DNA from: Pseudoalteromonas haloplanktis ATCC 14393
GTDB taxonomy: Bacteria > Pseudomonadota > Gammaproteobacteria > Enterobacterales > Alteromonadaceae
Length of the DNA: 64,000 nt
Assembly (NCBI RefSeq): GCF_000238355.1
Contig: NZ_AHCA01000001.1
Location: forward strand, 62,001-126,000
Reading direction: 5' to 3'
Part shown: piece by piece, positions 8,998-18,256 of the stretch
Layout: each line of letters starts with the position of its first letter
How positions within the stretch are numbered: the first letter of the stretch is position 1
Program-made: the position numbers and the translations under genes
Notes under the pieces: model-generated
Told to the model about the DNA's origin: nothing
The model's database searches: none
The model's input: only the letters and a program-made list of their open reading frames with translations

Positions 8998-11637
8998 TTA
9001 AAATTTATATTGAGCGCCCAGTAAGAATCTACGTCCATAGTTATGAATAGCAAGTGGGCGATTGCTATCTGACATACCAGTGCTGTTACTTGACATAGAG
9101 CGCTGATCTTCATCGGTTAAGTTAATAGCTTGAAATATCACATTCAGGTTATCAGTGACATTGTAGCTAAGGTTCAAATCATATTGACCAAAGTCATCAA
9201 TATACTGGTTTAACCCTAAATAAGTTGTGTAGAAGTATTCAGAGCGATACGTATATGAAACCCTAGCGCTAAAGCCCATATTCTCGTAATACACTGTGGC
9301 ATTAAAGGTATCTTCTGAATTATTAGGCAGCACAGCCTCTTCACCAGCGGCAACTTGCTCTGCTGTTTGCTCAAGCTCTGCATCAGAGTAAGTGTAGTTA
9401 GTTTGAATACCAAAGCCATACCCTAACTTTTGCGTATAATTCACTTCAAACCCGGAGTTTTCGCCACCTAAGCCATTTAAAGGCTGCGTAATTAAAAAGG
9501 TGCGTAGCTCTTCAACGCCGGTATCTGGATCTGTCCACAGCCACTCTTTATCAACGGTGCTATTTGTAATGTACGAATCGATATCTTTATAAAAATAAGC
9601 TAACGATAAAATAGATGATTCGTTGAAATACCATTCAGCTGATAAGTCATATTGCGAAGCACGATAGGGTTCTAGATCAGGGTTTCCTTCATTGCCCTTA
9701 CAACCAGTGGCCGCTGTGCAGTAGCCACTTTTGCGCGCTGATAAAAAGTCATAATCAGGGCGTGACATTACTTTTGCAGCAGCAAAACGCAGGATAATTT
9801 CATCACTGTAGTCATAAGCGATATTTAAGCTAGGGAGGAAGTCGTTATAACTATTAGAAAAGCCAACTTCTTCGATATTTTGTGGATCAAAACTACGGCC
9901 AGTATATTGTAGCGATTGGGAATCAACGTCTGTTTTAACCGCACGTACACCTAAGTTACCGCGAAAATCACTAAATGCAAATAATGCTTTAACGTAACCG
10001 GCTGTAATACTTTCTTGCAAGTCATAGGTGTAATCAAGATGCTCATACGGTGCAGTGGATGGCTCAGTAGTGGCAATCCAATTGCTATAAGCGGCATTAT
10101 CAAATTGCCACAAAATAGCATTCTCCCCGCCCATGAAGTCATTTACTGTTGTCGTTGCAAATTGCCCTAAATTATTTGTACTGCCATCAGAGCTCGTTTT
10201 AGGGTAATTTGCTTTAATTAAGTTTGCGGCTTTACTGTGCTCACGGTACTTAACGCCGGTTTTTATTGCCGTAAAGTAATCATTATCGAGTTGATATTCA
10301 AAATCAAATTGAACATATTTTTCATCCGAATCATTCGCTATATCATTTTTATGATTGTAATCTAAGCGATAATCCGCAGGAGTAAGGGAATCTGATAATA
10401 CAACCTCTGGAGTTCCATTTTCGATGCTGTACGAGGCGTCTGTGTTTGCGTAGTACTCTGAGTATACATCACTCACTGCCCCCTCCGCTTTACTATAGCC
10501 AAACTGTGTTGTCAGTGTGTAGTTATCTTTTGCATAGGTAACTTTAATATCGTGAGCTTGAGTTTTAAATTCACCTTGGTATCCGGCATTTCCGTAATAG
10601 CCTAAGTTATTATGCGCAGGTAACGTTCCAGCGACGACAGTACCATCGACAATATCGGCTTGCTCAATATTGCCAATGTTTTGTAATATAAAACCACTGG
10701 AGTAAGTACCGTATGACTCATGCTCAGATTTTGAATACAGATTATTAAAAACAATATCTAAATTTGCCGAAGGTGCGTATTGCAAGGTAGCCGTCACTGT
10801 ATTTAAATCAGAGTCACTCGCGTAGCGGTTATAACCGACCGCCCCTGGGTAATACTCATTATTACCATCAGCATTGGCATCGGTACTACGGTAACCAAAT
10901 CTGACTTCTTTACTGTCCCTTTGAGTTGCAAGTTCTTTGCGAACAAAGCCCACATTAAAACCAAAGTCTTCATCTTCATTTTTCCAAGAGTATAAACCCG
11001 AAATATAAGGCTTTGTTTCATCAGCATTTTCAAAGTGAAATGCTTTCACTGACAATGCCGCATAATTAGATTCGCTGTCTAACGGCTTACGAGTTCTCAC
11101 CACGACAGTACCACCAATTGATCCTTCATCAACATCAGCTTCAGCGGACTTAAACACCTCTAAAGTATCAACTAATTCTGCAGGTAAAAGTGAATAATTA
11201 AAACCGCGGGATGGACGAGTGATAGATGCAGACGCCGTTGCTGAGGCTACACTCTGGCCATTCAATAGCGTAATATTTAAATGAGGAGCTGTACCACGAA
11301 TACTTACTCGGTCACTTTCTCCGCCTAAGTCTTTTTCAACTTGAACACCAGGGATACGCTGTAAAGCATCGGCTACCGTTTGATCAGGAAATTTACCGAT
11401 ATCTTCTGCAGATACAGCATCAACAACACTGTTTGCAAATCGCTTCATATTAAGGCTTTTTTCCACTGACGCTGCGTAGCCTTTTACCTCGATACGTTCA
11501 ATATCTTCTTTTGTTAATTTATCTTTGTCTAATTGCTCAGCATCATTCGCAAAAGCAGTACTAGAAGCTGAAATAACCAAAGTGGCGAGTAATGATTTTT
11601 TGAATTGAGTTGTAATTGTGTGGAATTTATTATTCAT
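8998..11637 (-). CDS. TonB-dependent receptor (TonB-Xanth-Caul type)
   Basis: An 879-residue receptor. Signal peptide to about residue 30 (SLLATLVISASSTAFA), TonB-box region IERIEVKGYAASVEKSLNMKR, then the plug with AEDIGKFPDQTVADALQRIPG and VSIRGTAPHLNITLLNGQ, and LPAELVDTLEVFKSAEADVDEGSIGGTVVVRT. The barrel closes with the GNPDLEPYRASQYDLSAEWY region and ends GAQYKF with the terminal Phe. The KR(F)ANSVVDAVSAEDIGKFPD signature is that of the TIGR01782 family, whose studied members mostly import carbohydrates; the actual ligand here is unknown. The long upstream region (11638-12098) should hold its promoter. Its own terminator isolates it from the glycosidase gene. Confidence 0.92.
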   Translation of the reverse strand: MNNKFHTITTQFKKSLLATLVISASSTAFANDAEQLDKDKLTKEDIERIEVKGYAASVEKSLNMKRFANSVVDAVSAEDIGKFPDQTVADALQRIPGVQVEKDLGGESDRVSIRGTAPHLNITLLNGQSVASATASASITRPSRGFNYSLLPAELVDTLEVFKSAEADVDEGSIGGTVVVRTRKPLDSESNYAALSVKAFHFENADETKPYISGLYSWKNEDEDFGFNVGFVRKELATQRDSKEVRFGYRSTDANADGNNEYYPGAVGYNRYASDSDLNTVTATLQYAPSANLDIVFNNLYSKSEHESYGTYSSGFILQNIGNIEQADIVDGTVVAGTLPAHNNLGYYGNAGYQGEFKTQAHDIKVTYAKDNYTLTTQFGYSKAEGAVSDVYSEYYANTDASYSIENGTPEVVLSDSLTPADYRLDYNHKNDIANDSDEKYVQFDFEYQLDNDYFTAIKTGVKYREHSKAANLIKANYPKTSSDGSTNNLGQFATTTVNDFMGGENAILWQFDNAAYSNWIATTEPSTAPYEHLDYTYDLQESITAGYVKALFAFSDFRGNLGVRAVKTDVDSQSLQYTGRSFDPQNIEEVGFSNSYNDFLPSLNIAYDYSDEIILRFAAAKVMSRPDYDFLSARKSGYCTAATGCKGNEGNPDLEPYRASQYDLSAEWYFNESSILSLAYFYKDIDSYITNSTVDKEWLWTDPDTGVEELRTFLITQPLNGLGGENSGFEVNYTQKLGYGFGIQTNYTYSDAELEQTAEQVAAGEEAVLPNNSEDTFNATVYYENMGFSARVSYTYRSEYFYTTYLGLNQYIDDFGQYDLNLSYNVTDNLNVIFQAINLTDEDQRSMSSNSTGMSDSNRPLAIHNYGRRFLLGAQYKF

Positions 11638-12098
11638 AGTATAAGCATTTAACCTTTTTTATATTTCAAATTACTTGTACAGCTACTACAGGTTTAAAGT
11701 TGTTAAACCAAGACATAAGTTATCGTTTTTACTTACAGAATGTTAACTTAGTCATAAAAACACACCAAGTCAATATAAATTACTCCAAACCAAGCTTGAT
11801 TTTAAAATTTATAATTCCCTGAAAATCGTATTTTTTTGCACTTTAAATGGTAAGAAAACAAAGAATGGAATCATTTAAAACAAGGAAAACAACAGCCTGC
11901 CGCATGTAATAGCGAATACTATTTCACCACTAACACGAAACAATTTTATAGACTTAAATGAACTAAGATTGAGCTTAGGAAGAATAAAGCGGTATCAAGC
12001 TGCTTTTGCCAAGCGCACTGGGAGCATACCGACTTTGCATTAGGCGCAATTTAATTAACTGCGCTACATAGTCGGTATTTCGTTTTTACCATACACTT
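11638..12098. other. intergenic region with receptor promoter and a long inverted repeat
   Basis: No credible gene. The part next to 11637 must carry the receptor promoter and leader (AT-rich, no confident -10/-35 chosen). The part next to the SMP-30-like gene holds the inverted repeat listed separately. Confidence 0.6.
12026..12078. repeat. imperfect inverted repeat, about 20-bp arms
   Basis: The left arm starting ATACCGACTTTGC (12026-12048) is complementary, with small gaps, to the right arm GCGCTACATAGTCGGTAT (12061-12078), separated by an AT-rich loop. The plus strand continues TTCGTTTTT. It lies 20 bp past the stop codon of the SMP-30-like gene and could be a terminator or processing hairpin, although the T-run is on the far side for that gene. 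Confidence 0.55.
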
Positions 12099-12971
12099 TT
12101 ATAGCTCAATTACTTCTATCGCGCCGCGTTTTTGCATAGTAACGAACAACTTGGTTTGCTGCTCGTTAAACGCCACATTAGTGGGATGCTGCCCTGTTAA
12201 CGTATAGGTGTTCAAGACTTCTCCCGCCGGACTGATTTTTAAGATCACGCCTGCGCCATAACGCGCCACAAACACATTACCTTGGTTATCTACACGCATG
12301 CCGTCCATACCATGATCAACAAACTTAATTAACGGCTGTTTATTACTGATGTTTAAATCACGATCAAGATCGTACTGCCAAATAACCCGCTGCACACTCT
12401 CATTTACATACAGCTTACTATTATCGTTATTAACCGCCACGCCATTGGTGGTGCCCATATTGTCTTCAAGTAATTGCGTACTGCCATCTGCATTAATGCG
12501 CCACAATTTACCGGTACTGTTTGCCCAATTAGGATCGCTGGCAAACAACACGCCTCGAGTGGTAATCGCTATATCATTCGGTTGGTTCATGGTTTTATTA
12601 TGAGCAAAAACCTCAACACTTTGACTATTGGCAGGTACTTTTAAAATATTATGATTAACATAGTCCGCTATATATAAGTTGCCTTGGCTATCAAATTGCA
12701 AACCATTACCAACGCTGTCATTTGGCAGCTTAATAAATAACTGGGCTTTGCCACTGCTATCTACCTTGCCAATGGTGCCTTGCTCTGCAAAATTAACCGC
12801 GTATAAGTGTTGCTTATAAAATACTGGCCCTTCAATGCCTTGCGTGAAGATATTATCAGCAACAAAGTCACGACTGCTATTGGTGGTTGTATTAGTCGCT
12901 ATATTAGTTGCTAAACAGGCGCTACTTAGCAAAACTGCCGCACAGCCTAATCCACAGATCATCGCTTTCAT
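12099..12971 (-). CDS. secreted SMP-30/gluconolactonase-like beta-propeller protein
   Basis: A 290-residue protein with a signal peptide (MKAMICGLGCAAVLLSSACLA). The body is built of repeated blades of the SMP-30/NHL type: GNGLQFDSQGNLYIADYVNHNILKV, NQPNDIAITTRGVLFASDPNW, TTNGVAVNNDNSKLYVNESV, GMDGMRVDNQGNVFVARYGAG, HPTNVAFNEQQTKLFVTMQ. The N and D residues at blade tops (PND, TNGV, D-G-M) are those that bind the divalent metal in SMP-30 lactonases. A periplasmic lactonase or sugar-acid-related role is possible, but substrates vary widely. It follows the 141-aa gene by 13 bp in the same direction, so the two form an operon. Confidence 0.8.
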   Translation of the reverse strand: MKAMICGLGCAAVLLSSACLATNIATNTTTNSSRDFVADNIFTQGIEGPVFYKQHLYAVNFAEQGTIGKVDSSGKAQLFIKLPNDSVGNGLQFDSQGNLYIADYVNHNILKVPANSQSVEVFAHNKTMNQPNDIAITTRGVLFASDPNWANSTGKLWRINADGSTQLLEDNMGTTNGVAVNNDNSKLYVNESVQRVIWQYDLDRDLNISNKQPLIKFVDHGMDGMRVDNQGNVFVARYGAGVILKISPAGEVLNTYTLTGQHPTNVAFNEQQTKLFVTMQKRGAIEVIEL

Positions 12972-12984
12972 TTTATTATTATTC

Positions 12985-13410
12985 CTAATTTAAATTATTA
13001 CTGGTGAAGATACTCAAGATGGGGTAAAAATCTACGCCGAATGACAGCGTTAATGAGCGCTGCTCACCATCTTCTAATTTAATATTATCAGCCAATGCCA
13101 TAGGCGATATTCGTCTGCCATCGGCAAATAACGCCATTATATGCTCAGCCTGTAAAATTCGCGAACCCGACGCATCATTGCGAATTGTTACCACGGCAAC
13201 TCGGCGGCCTTGCTCACTGCTCATCAATACAGTGTTAACTACACTAAAGTCACTCACTTTAGGTCTTACATTATTATCATTTTCAAAACTAAACGGTATT
13301 CCTTGCAGCGCAACCTGATCCACACGCAAGACCTCGTCATTTGCCTGCGCGACAAAACAAGTTAGGCCACTACTCATCAAGGCTAATAATATAAACAGTT
13401 GTTTTACCAT
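12985..13410 (-). CDS. hypothetical periplasmic protein (141 aa)
   Basis: Signal peptide MVKQLFILLALMSSGLTCFVAQA followed by a small beta-rich domain (VLRVDQVALQGIPFSFENDN, VAVVTIRNDASGSRILQAEHIMALFADGRRISP, LEDGEQRSLTLSFGVDFYPILSI). The pattern of strands and the phrase GEQRSLTLSF resemble immunoglobulin-like folds, but no named family was recognised. It is the first gene of a probable two-gene operon with the SMP-30-like protein, the stop and next start being 13 bp apart, which suggests a shared periplasmic function. Confidence 0.6.
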   Translation of the reverse strand: MVKQLFILLALMSSGLTCFVAQANDEVLRVDQVALQGIPFSFENDNNVRPKVSDFSVVNTVLMSSEQGRRVAVVTIRNDASGSRILQAEHIMALFADGRRISPMALADNIKLEDGEQRSLTLSFGVDFYPILSIFTSNNLN

Positions 13411-13675
13411 GTCATTCCCTCGTTAATAGGATCAAATTACAGATTATTTTTAACACAACTTGTTCCCAAATTACAACAACTAACAGTCACTATTGCACAA
13501 CTGCAAAAGTGATTCTCCATATAGCGATAAACTAAACTATGCTAAGTGTTGAATTTATAGCGCTTAGCCCTAAGTTCATTACTGTGTTCTCAATACGCTG
13601 CAACAACATAGCTACTGAGCATTTAGATTTACAGTAACTATGCAGCACTCTCTTAACTGGATATGGAAAACGATT

Positions 13676-14707
13676 ATGCCAACTATCTCAAACAAACAAT
13701 TTACCCTTAAGTCTCGCCCGCATGGTGCGCCAACACAGGATAACTTTGAACTAAAAAGCGTGTCACTCCCCGAGCTTAAACAAGGCGAAGTATTACTACG
13801 CACTATTTATTTATCGCTAGACCCTTACATGCGCGGTCGTATGAGTGATGCAAAATCATATGCGGAGCCTGTGGCAATTGGCGATGTGATGGTCGGTGCT
13901 ACAGTGTGTCAAATTGAGCAATCGAATAATGAAAAGTTTGCTGTCGGTGACTGGGTGCTGGCTTATACAGGCTGGCAAGAATATGCAATTTCAGATGGTG
14001 AAGGATTAATGCCGCTGGGTAAAGAGCCCAGCCACCCATCCTACGCGCTAGGTATTATGGGCATGCCTGGCTTTACTGCATACATGGGGCTACTAGATAT
14101 CGGCGCGCCAAAAACAGGTGAAACAGTGGTGGTTGCCGCGGCAACAGGCCCTGTTGGCGCGACAGTAGGGCAAATTGCCAAGCTCAAAGGCTGTAAGGTA
14201 GTCGGCGTTGCAGGTGGGAGTGAGAAATGCCAATACGCCGTTGAAAAGCTTGGTTTTGATGCCTGTATTGATCATCGAGCTGATGATTTTGCAGAGCAAT
14301 TAACTTCAGCCTGTGATGCAGGTATTGATGTTTATTATGAAAATGTGGGCGGAAAAGTGTTTGACGCCGTATTACCTTTACTAAATACCGCAGCACGCGT
14401 TCCACTATGTGGTTTAGTGTCGCAATATAATGCCACCGAGCAACCACAAGGCCCGGATCGAATGGGTGCGCTAATGGGGCAAATTCTCACCAAACGAATT
14501 CGTATGCAAGGCTTTATTATTTTTGACGATTACGGCCACCGTTATGATGAGTTTGCAACTGATATGCAAAAGTGGCTTAGCGAGGGCAAAATTCATTATC
14601 GCGAACACTTAGTAACAGGCTTTGAAAATACCGTATCTGCATTTAACGATATGATTGACGGCAAGAACTTTGGCAAAACGGTAGTACAAGTAAATAAGCC
14701 ACTTTAA
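13676..14707 (+). CDS. NADP-dependent MDR oxidoreductase, CurA-like
   Basis: A zinc-independent medium-chain reductase that should reduce alpha,beta-unsaturated ketones or aldehydes with NADPH, like E. coli CurA (YncB). Seen: LKQGEVLLRTIYLSLDPYMRGRMSDAKSYAEPVAIGDVMVGATV, the GMPGFTAYMGL motif, AATGPVGATVGQIAKLKGCKVVGVAGG (nucleotide-binding AxxGxxG), and VYYENVGGKVFDAVLPLL. The inner ATG at 13676 (MPTISNKQF) gives 343 residues, close to CurA; the upstream ATG at 13640 adds an unconserved leader. The GST gene follows 41 bp later in the same direction, so both may serve electrophile detoxification. Confidence 0.88.
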   Translation: MPTISNKQFTLKSRPHGAPTQDNFELKSVSLPELKQGEVLLRTIYLSLDPYMRGRMSDAKSYAEPVAIGDVMVGATVCQIEQSNNEKFAVGDWVLAYTGWQEYAISDGEGLMPLGKEPSHPSYALGIMGMPGFTAYMGLLDIGAPKTGETVVVAAATGPVGATVGQIAKLKGCKVVGVAGGSEKCQYAVEKLGFDACIDHRADDFAEQLTSACDAGIDVYYENVGGKVFDAVLPLLNTAARVPLCGLVSQYNATEQPQGPDRMGALMGQILTKRIRMQGFIIFDDYGHRYDEFATDMQKWLSEGKIHYREHLVTGFENTVSAFNDMIDGKNFGKTVVQVNKPL

Positions 14708-14748
14708 ATTTACCCTGCGCGGCAACGGCTGCGCTTATAAGGATCACC

Positions 14749-15366
14749 ATGATCAAATTACATCACTTAAATAAATCACGCTCTAAACGTATTATTTGGC
14801 TACTTGAAGAGCTTGAGATTGATTACGAAATTATTGCCTATCAACGTAATAGCGAGACTTTCCTAGCACCAGATGAGCTGAAAGCGATTCATCCATTGGG
14901 TAAATCGCCAGTAATTGAAGACAACGGCCAAGTGATTACTGAATCAGGTGCTATTACTGACTATTTAATCACGCAATATGGTAATGGTAAGTTTGCACCA
15001 AACCGAGACAGTAAAGACTATATTGATTATCAGCAGTGGCTACACTTCGCTGAAAGCTCGGCCATGGTGCCGTTTTTACTTAAACTATTTATTACCAAAG
15101 ATGGTTGTAAAACTAACTTTATCGCGGACTACGCTGATCACGAAATTGGCAAAATTTTAAGCTATATCAACTTAAGACTAACCGGCAAAAGCTACTTAGT
15201 GGGTGAGCAATTAACGGGTGCCGACTTTATGTTGTCGTTTGTGGTTGAAAAAGTAGCCGAAACGGGCGCTATTAGCCATTTTCCTGAAATTGCCCGCTAC
15301 TTAGAGCAATTAAAGAGCCATGAAAAATATCACACCGCCGATGAGCTAGAAGCAAAATACGGTTAA
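14749..15366 (+). CDS. glutathione S-transferase family protein
   Basis: A 205-residue cytosolic GST. The N-terminal thioredoxin-like domain reads IKLHHLNKSRSKRIIWLLEELEIDYEIIAY, then LKAIHPLGKSPVIEDNGQVITESGAITDYL, which contains the cis-Pro (SPVI) and the E-S glutathione-binding pair. The helical C-terminal domain has LTGADFMLSFVVE, the N-capping S/T-x-x-D motif. Spacing and direction suggest cotranscription with the CurA-like reductase. An AAGGATCACC ribosome-binding site precedes the ATG. The natural electrophile is unknown. Confidence 0.9.
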   Translation: MIKLHHLNKSRSKRIIWLLEELEIDYEIIAYQRNSETFLAPDELKAIHPLGKSPVIEDNGQVITESGAITDYLITQYGNGKFAPNRDSKDYIDYQQWLHFAESSAMVPFLLKLFITKDGCKTNFIADYADHEIGKILSYINLRLTGKSYLVGEQLTGADFMLSFVVEKVAETGAISHFPEIARYLEQLKSHEKYHTADELEAKYG

Positions 15367-15385
15367 GCCAGCATCACAGCTAGTT

Positions 15386-15408
15386 TAAAGGGGTGTAAAG
15401 CCCCTTTA
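15386..15408. terminator. hairpin between convergent GST and response-regulator genes
   Basis: Perfect 8-bp stem TAAAGGGG / CCCCTTTA with a 7-nt loop, between two converging genes. There is no long T-run on either side, so its efficiency as an intrinsic terminator is uncertain. Confidence 0.55.
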
Positions 15409-15431
15409 CACGCGAATCTTTTCAGGCAAGA

Positions 15432-16100
15432 TTAATCAACTAACCGATACCCCACGGCAGGCTCTGTAAGTAAATGCTTTGGGCTGGCTGGGTTTGCTTC
15501 TAGTTTCTGCCTTAGCTGAGCCATATGCACTCGGATATATTCAGGCCGATTAATATATTGCTCTCCCCATACTTGGCTTAATATTGCATTGTGGGTGAGC
15601 ACTTTGTCTTTGTTTTGCAGCATCAACAATAAAATTGCATATTCTTTTTTGGTAAGTTTAACTTCTTGTTGCGCCACCATAACCAGGTGTTTATGTGGAT
15701 CAATGCTAATACTACCACAGCTTAAAGCTGCGCTCGTTTGCGTATTCGTGCGCAGTAACACACGAATACGCGCTAGTAATTCGTTGGCACTAAAAGGCTT
15801 TGTTAGGTAATCATTCGCGCCATTATCAAGAGCGGTGACTTTTTCAACTTCACCATCACGTGCTGAGAGCACGAGCACTGGTAACTGGCTCCACTGCCTA
15901 AGTTCTAATAGCCAATCTTGCCCATCCATATCCTGTAAGCCTAAGTCCAAGAGCACGAGATCAAACTGTTGCTCACTTAAAAGCGCAAAGCCATCAAGCC
16001 CTTTAGCACTCACACTCACTTGGTAGCCACTGGCAGCTAATAGGGTTTTTAAAAAGCTTTGCAGTGGCGGCGAATCTTCTAACGCTAGAATATTAATCAT
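15432..16100 (-). CDS. OmpR-family response regulator, KdpE-like
   Basis: Receiver domain (residues 1-115) with the acidic pair ED at 8-9, phosphoacceptor Asp52 in LVLLDLGL, and Lys in YLTKPF, followed by an OmpR/PhoB winged helix (KHLVMVAQQEVKLTKKEYAILLLMLQNKDKVLTHNAILSQVWG...YIRVHMAQLRQKLE). The sequence order LPVLVLSARDGEVEKVTALDNGANDYLTKPFSANELLARIRVLLR is close to KdpE. It overlaps the sensor gene by 8 bp. No kdpFABC is present in the window; instead a potassium transporter of the Ktr type lies across the divergent intergenic region, which is its likely target. The gene name kdpE is withheld for that reason. Confidence 0.88.
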   Translation of the reverse strand: MINILALEDSPPLQSFLKTLLAASGYQVSVSAKGLDGFALLSEQQFDLVLLDLGLQDMDGQDWLLELRQWSQLPVLVLSARDGEVEKVTALDNGANDYLTKPFSANELLARIRVLLRTNTQTSAALSCGSISIDPHKHLVMVAQQEVKLTKKEYAILLLMLQNKDKVLTHNAILSQVWGEQYINRPEYIRVHMAQLRQKLEANPASPKHLLTEPAVGYRLVD

Positions 16101-17415
16101 GTAACTTACTCCATGCTAAACAGGCACTGGCGCTTTGTTGTTGTTCATTGATTTCTAAAGTAAAACGCCCATGATGAAATTTAGCAACCACATCACAAAT
16201 TACACTGCCCAAACCAACCCCTTGATCAGTGCTTGATGGCAATGAACTTGCTAATTGATTGGTGATCCGTAATTGATAGTCAATTTGCTGCGCATCTTGC
16301 TGATAGCTAAAACTGAGCGTCGCGTGGCCATTTCCGTAGCGGCTAGCATTTTCAAACATGTTAGCCAACGCAATTTCGAGTAGGGTGATATCCCCTTGGC
16401 AACTGTCTTGTTCACTGATCGCTGTGGTGAGCTCAAAATTAATTAACAACTGCTGGCGGCGTGCCTGAGCCTCACTGATCAAGGTTTGCAAACTGATGCT
16501 TTGCCATTGCAAGTCTTCGCCCATTTTATTGACCCGACTAAGCTCCATAACCTTATCAAAATGCTCATTGAGAATTTTACTTTGCTCAAAAATATTACGT
16601 GCTTGCTCTGCAGCCATTTCTTCATTAAGTACAATGTTTTCATCCGCGAGCATACTCGATGCCCCCATAATCGTAGCCAGTGGGGTTCGTAAGTCATGGG
16701 ACAAACTACGCAACAAAGCATTTTTAGCACGCTCAAGCTCGGCTTGCACAGAGATAGCAGCCGATTGTTGGCGCAACTTCGTGTTCTCATGCGCCTGATA
16801 TAGCACTGAAATAGCAGTGTTTAAAAATGCACTTCTCGCCTCATCCAGCGACTGTGATGCAGTAAAACCGCCCCAACAACTATCAATTTCACCGTTCACA
16901 AAATAACACCTTGATTGTGGCTGCTTAACCGGTATAACTTGCCACCAATCGAGAGTAATATGCAGATGGTGCTCAACAGTTGTTTGAAAATAGCCGCGCT
17001 GGCTATCAATTTCATCGAGGCCATTTAACCCTTTGGCAAGCTCGTATAGGCAACTTGTATTACTAGCATGCTGTTTAATGTCATTAATTTTACTCGTCAG
17101 TTGACCTGCTAATTGACTTATCACTAATCCTACTATCAGCATGACCGCAAAGGTCACTACATACTCAATATTTTCAATATGAAAAGTAAAATAGGGGGTT
17201 ACAAAAAACCAATCGGTGCAAGCTACACTGACCAAGGTAGTAATTGCCGCCACACGACGATTGCTGCGCAGTGCCACCAACGTGACCCACACTAATTGCA
17301 ACATCACAATATCGGTGGTGGTAAACCAATCCCGCACAGGAAAAATAGCCAGCACAATCAGTATTGGCATCAGTACACTCGCAGCAATAGCACTGAGGTA
17401 TTGTTTTATCTTCAT
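16093..17415 (-). CDS. KdpD-like sensor histidine kinase lacking the KdpD/Usp input domains
   Basis: Residues 1-105 hold four membrane segments of the DUF4118 type, with RDWFTTTDIVMLQLVWVTLVALRSNRRVAAITT and DWFFVTPYFTFHI as in KdpD. A linker domain follows (110-225), then HisKA with His240 in SLSHDLRTPLATIMGASS and an ATPase domain (NMFENASRYGNGHATL; GVGLGSVICDVV). At 440 residues it is about half of E. coli KdpD: the N-terminal KdpD and UspA-like cytosolic domains are absent, so the signal must be sensed by the membrane or linker part. It overlaps the regulator gene and is divergent from the ktrAB-like genes. Confidence 0.88.
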   Translation of the reverse strand: MKIKQYLSAIAASVLMPILIVLAIFPVRDWFTTTDIVMLQLVWVTLVALRSNRRVAAITTLVSVACTDWFFVTPYFTFHIENIEYVVTFAVMLIVGLVISQLAGQLTSKINDIKQHASNTSCLYELAKGLNGLDEIDSQRGYFQTTVEHHLHITLDWWQVIPVKQPQSRCYFVNGEIDSCWGGFTASQSLDEARSAFLNTAISVLYQAHENTKLRQQSAAISVQAELERAKNALLRSLSHDLRTPLATIMGASSMLADENIVLNEEMAAEQARNIFEQSKILNEHFDKVMELSRVNKMGEDLQWQSISLQTLISEAQARRQQLLINFELTTAISEQDSCQGDITLLEIALANMFENASRYGNGHATLSFSYQQDAQQIDYQLRITNQLASSLPSSTDQGVGLGSVICDVVAKFHHGRFTLEINEQQQSASACLAWSKLHD

Positions 17416-17469
17416 TTTTTGCTCTTCAAAAACGCATACCCTAGCTTACTGCGATAACTGAGCAGCGAC

Positions 17470-17519
17470 TATAAAGTTTTTATAAAGTTTTTTACCCTGA
17501 GTATTAAATCTTTATAAAG
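17470..17519. promoter_or_regulatory. candidate KdpE-like operator: tandem TATAAAGTTTT repeats
   Basis: Two perfect 11-bp direct repeats, TATAAAGTTTT at 17470-17480 and 17481-17491, run into TTTACCC. A third TATAAAG lies at 17513-17519, 32 bp (about three helical turns) from the second. The array is in the divergent region between the KdpDE-like genes and the ktrAB-like genes. From memory, the E. coli KdpE box also combines TTTTTATA with a T-run and TTTACACCC, which this resembles. Binding is an inference. Confidence 0.55.
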
Positions 17520-17596
17520 CTTAACCCATAGCCACTGACTTTTATTTTTCGCGCCTTACACTCTGCGAGTCTTTTAACTTTCAATGAGTATTCAAC

Positions 17597-18256
17597 ATGG
17601 CGCAGTTTGCAGTAATTGGTTTAGGGCGGTTCGGTGTAACCGCTTGTTTAGAGCTGGCTCATCAAGGGCATCATGTTTGCGCTGCTGATATAAGTGACAG
17701 CACAGTAAATCATTATGCTCATCAGCTTAGCTATACCGTAGTGATAGACGCCAGTGATGAAGCGCAATTGGCTCGCCTTGATTTAATTAGCTGCCAAGCC
17801 GTTTTAGTCGCTATTGGCGAAAACATTGAAGCCAGTATTTTATGTGTATTACACCTTAAAAACTTAGGGGTAAAAGAGATTTGGGTGAAAGCCTGCACGA
17901 AAAGTCATCATCAAATATTGAGTAAGTTGGGTGTCTCTCGAATTATCCATCCAGAAGAAGAAATGGGCGTACGCGTTGCGCAAGCGCTTAATTACCCTAT
18001 GGTAAATCAATATTTTGCTCTTACTCAGAGCACTTTTATTGTAGAGCTGGCGATTGATTTACATCTATCAGGGCGCACCATCGGCTGGTTATTAAAAGAG
18101 CGCGGTAGTGATATTAAACCACTTACCCTACGCCGTGACGAATATTTTAATACAGAATTAAATTTAGATACCGAGCTGCGCCACGGTGACAGTTTAGTGT
18201 TATTGGGCTCAAAAACCTACCTAACAAAACTAGCCAAAAGGTTCAAAGTACTATGA
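17597..18256 (+). CDS. TrkA-family (KtrA-like) potassium channel gating subunit
   Basis: A 219-residue cytoplasmic RCK protein: N-terminal Rossmann domain with GLGRFG (residues 8-13) and the acidic residue of the second strand in CAADIS, followed from about residue 135 by a TrkA_C domain (VELAIDLHLSGRTIGWLLKERGSDIKPLTLRR...LRHGDSLVLLGS). A single RCK-N/RCK-C unit is the KtrA architecture, unlike the doubled TrkA of enterics. It binds nucleotides and gates the membrane subunit. The ATGA overlap with the next gene shows tight translational coupling. Confidence 0.9.
   Translation: MAQFAVIGLGRFGVTACLELAHQGHHVCAADISDSTVNHYAHQLSYTVVIDASDEAQLARLDLISCQAVLVAIGENIEASILCVLHLKNLGVKEIWVKACTKSHHQILSKLGVSRIIHPEEEMGVRVAQALNYPMVNQYFALTQSTFIVELAIDLHLSGRTIGWLLKERGSDIKPLTLRRDEYFNTELNLDTELRHGDSLVLLGSKTYLTKLAKRFKVL

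Noticed and set aside
15432..17415. Classical kdpDE with kdpFABC
   Set aside because: No KdpFABC subunit is encoded nearby and the kinase lacks the KdpD and Usp domains, so the names kdpD/kdpE were not assigned.
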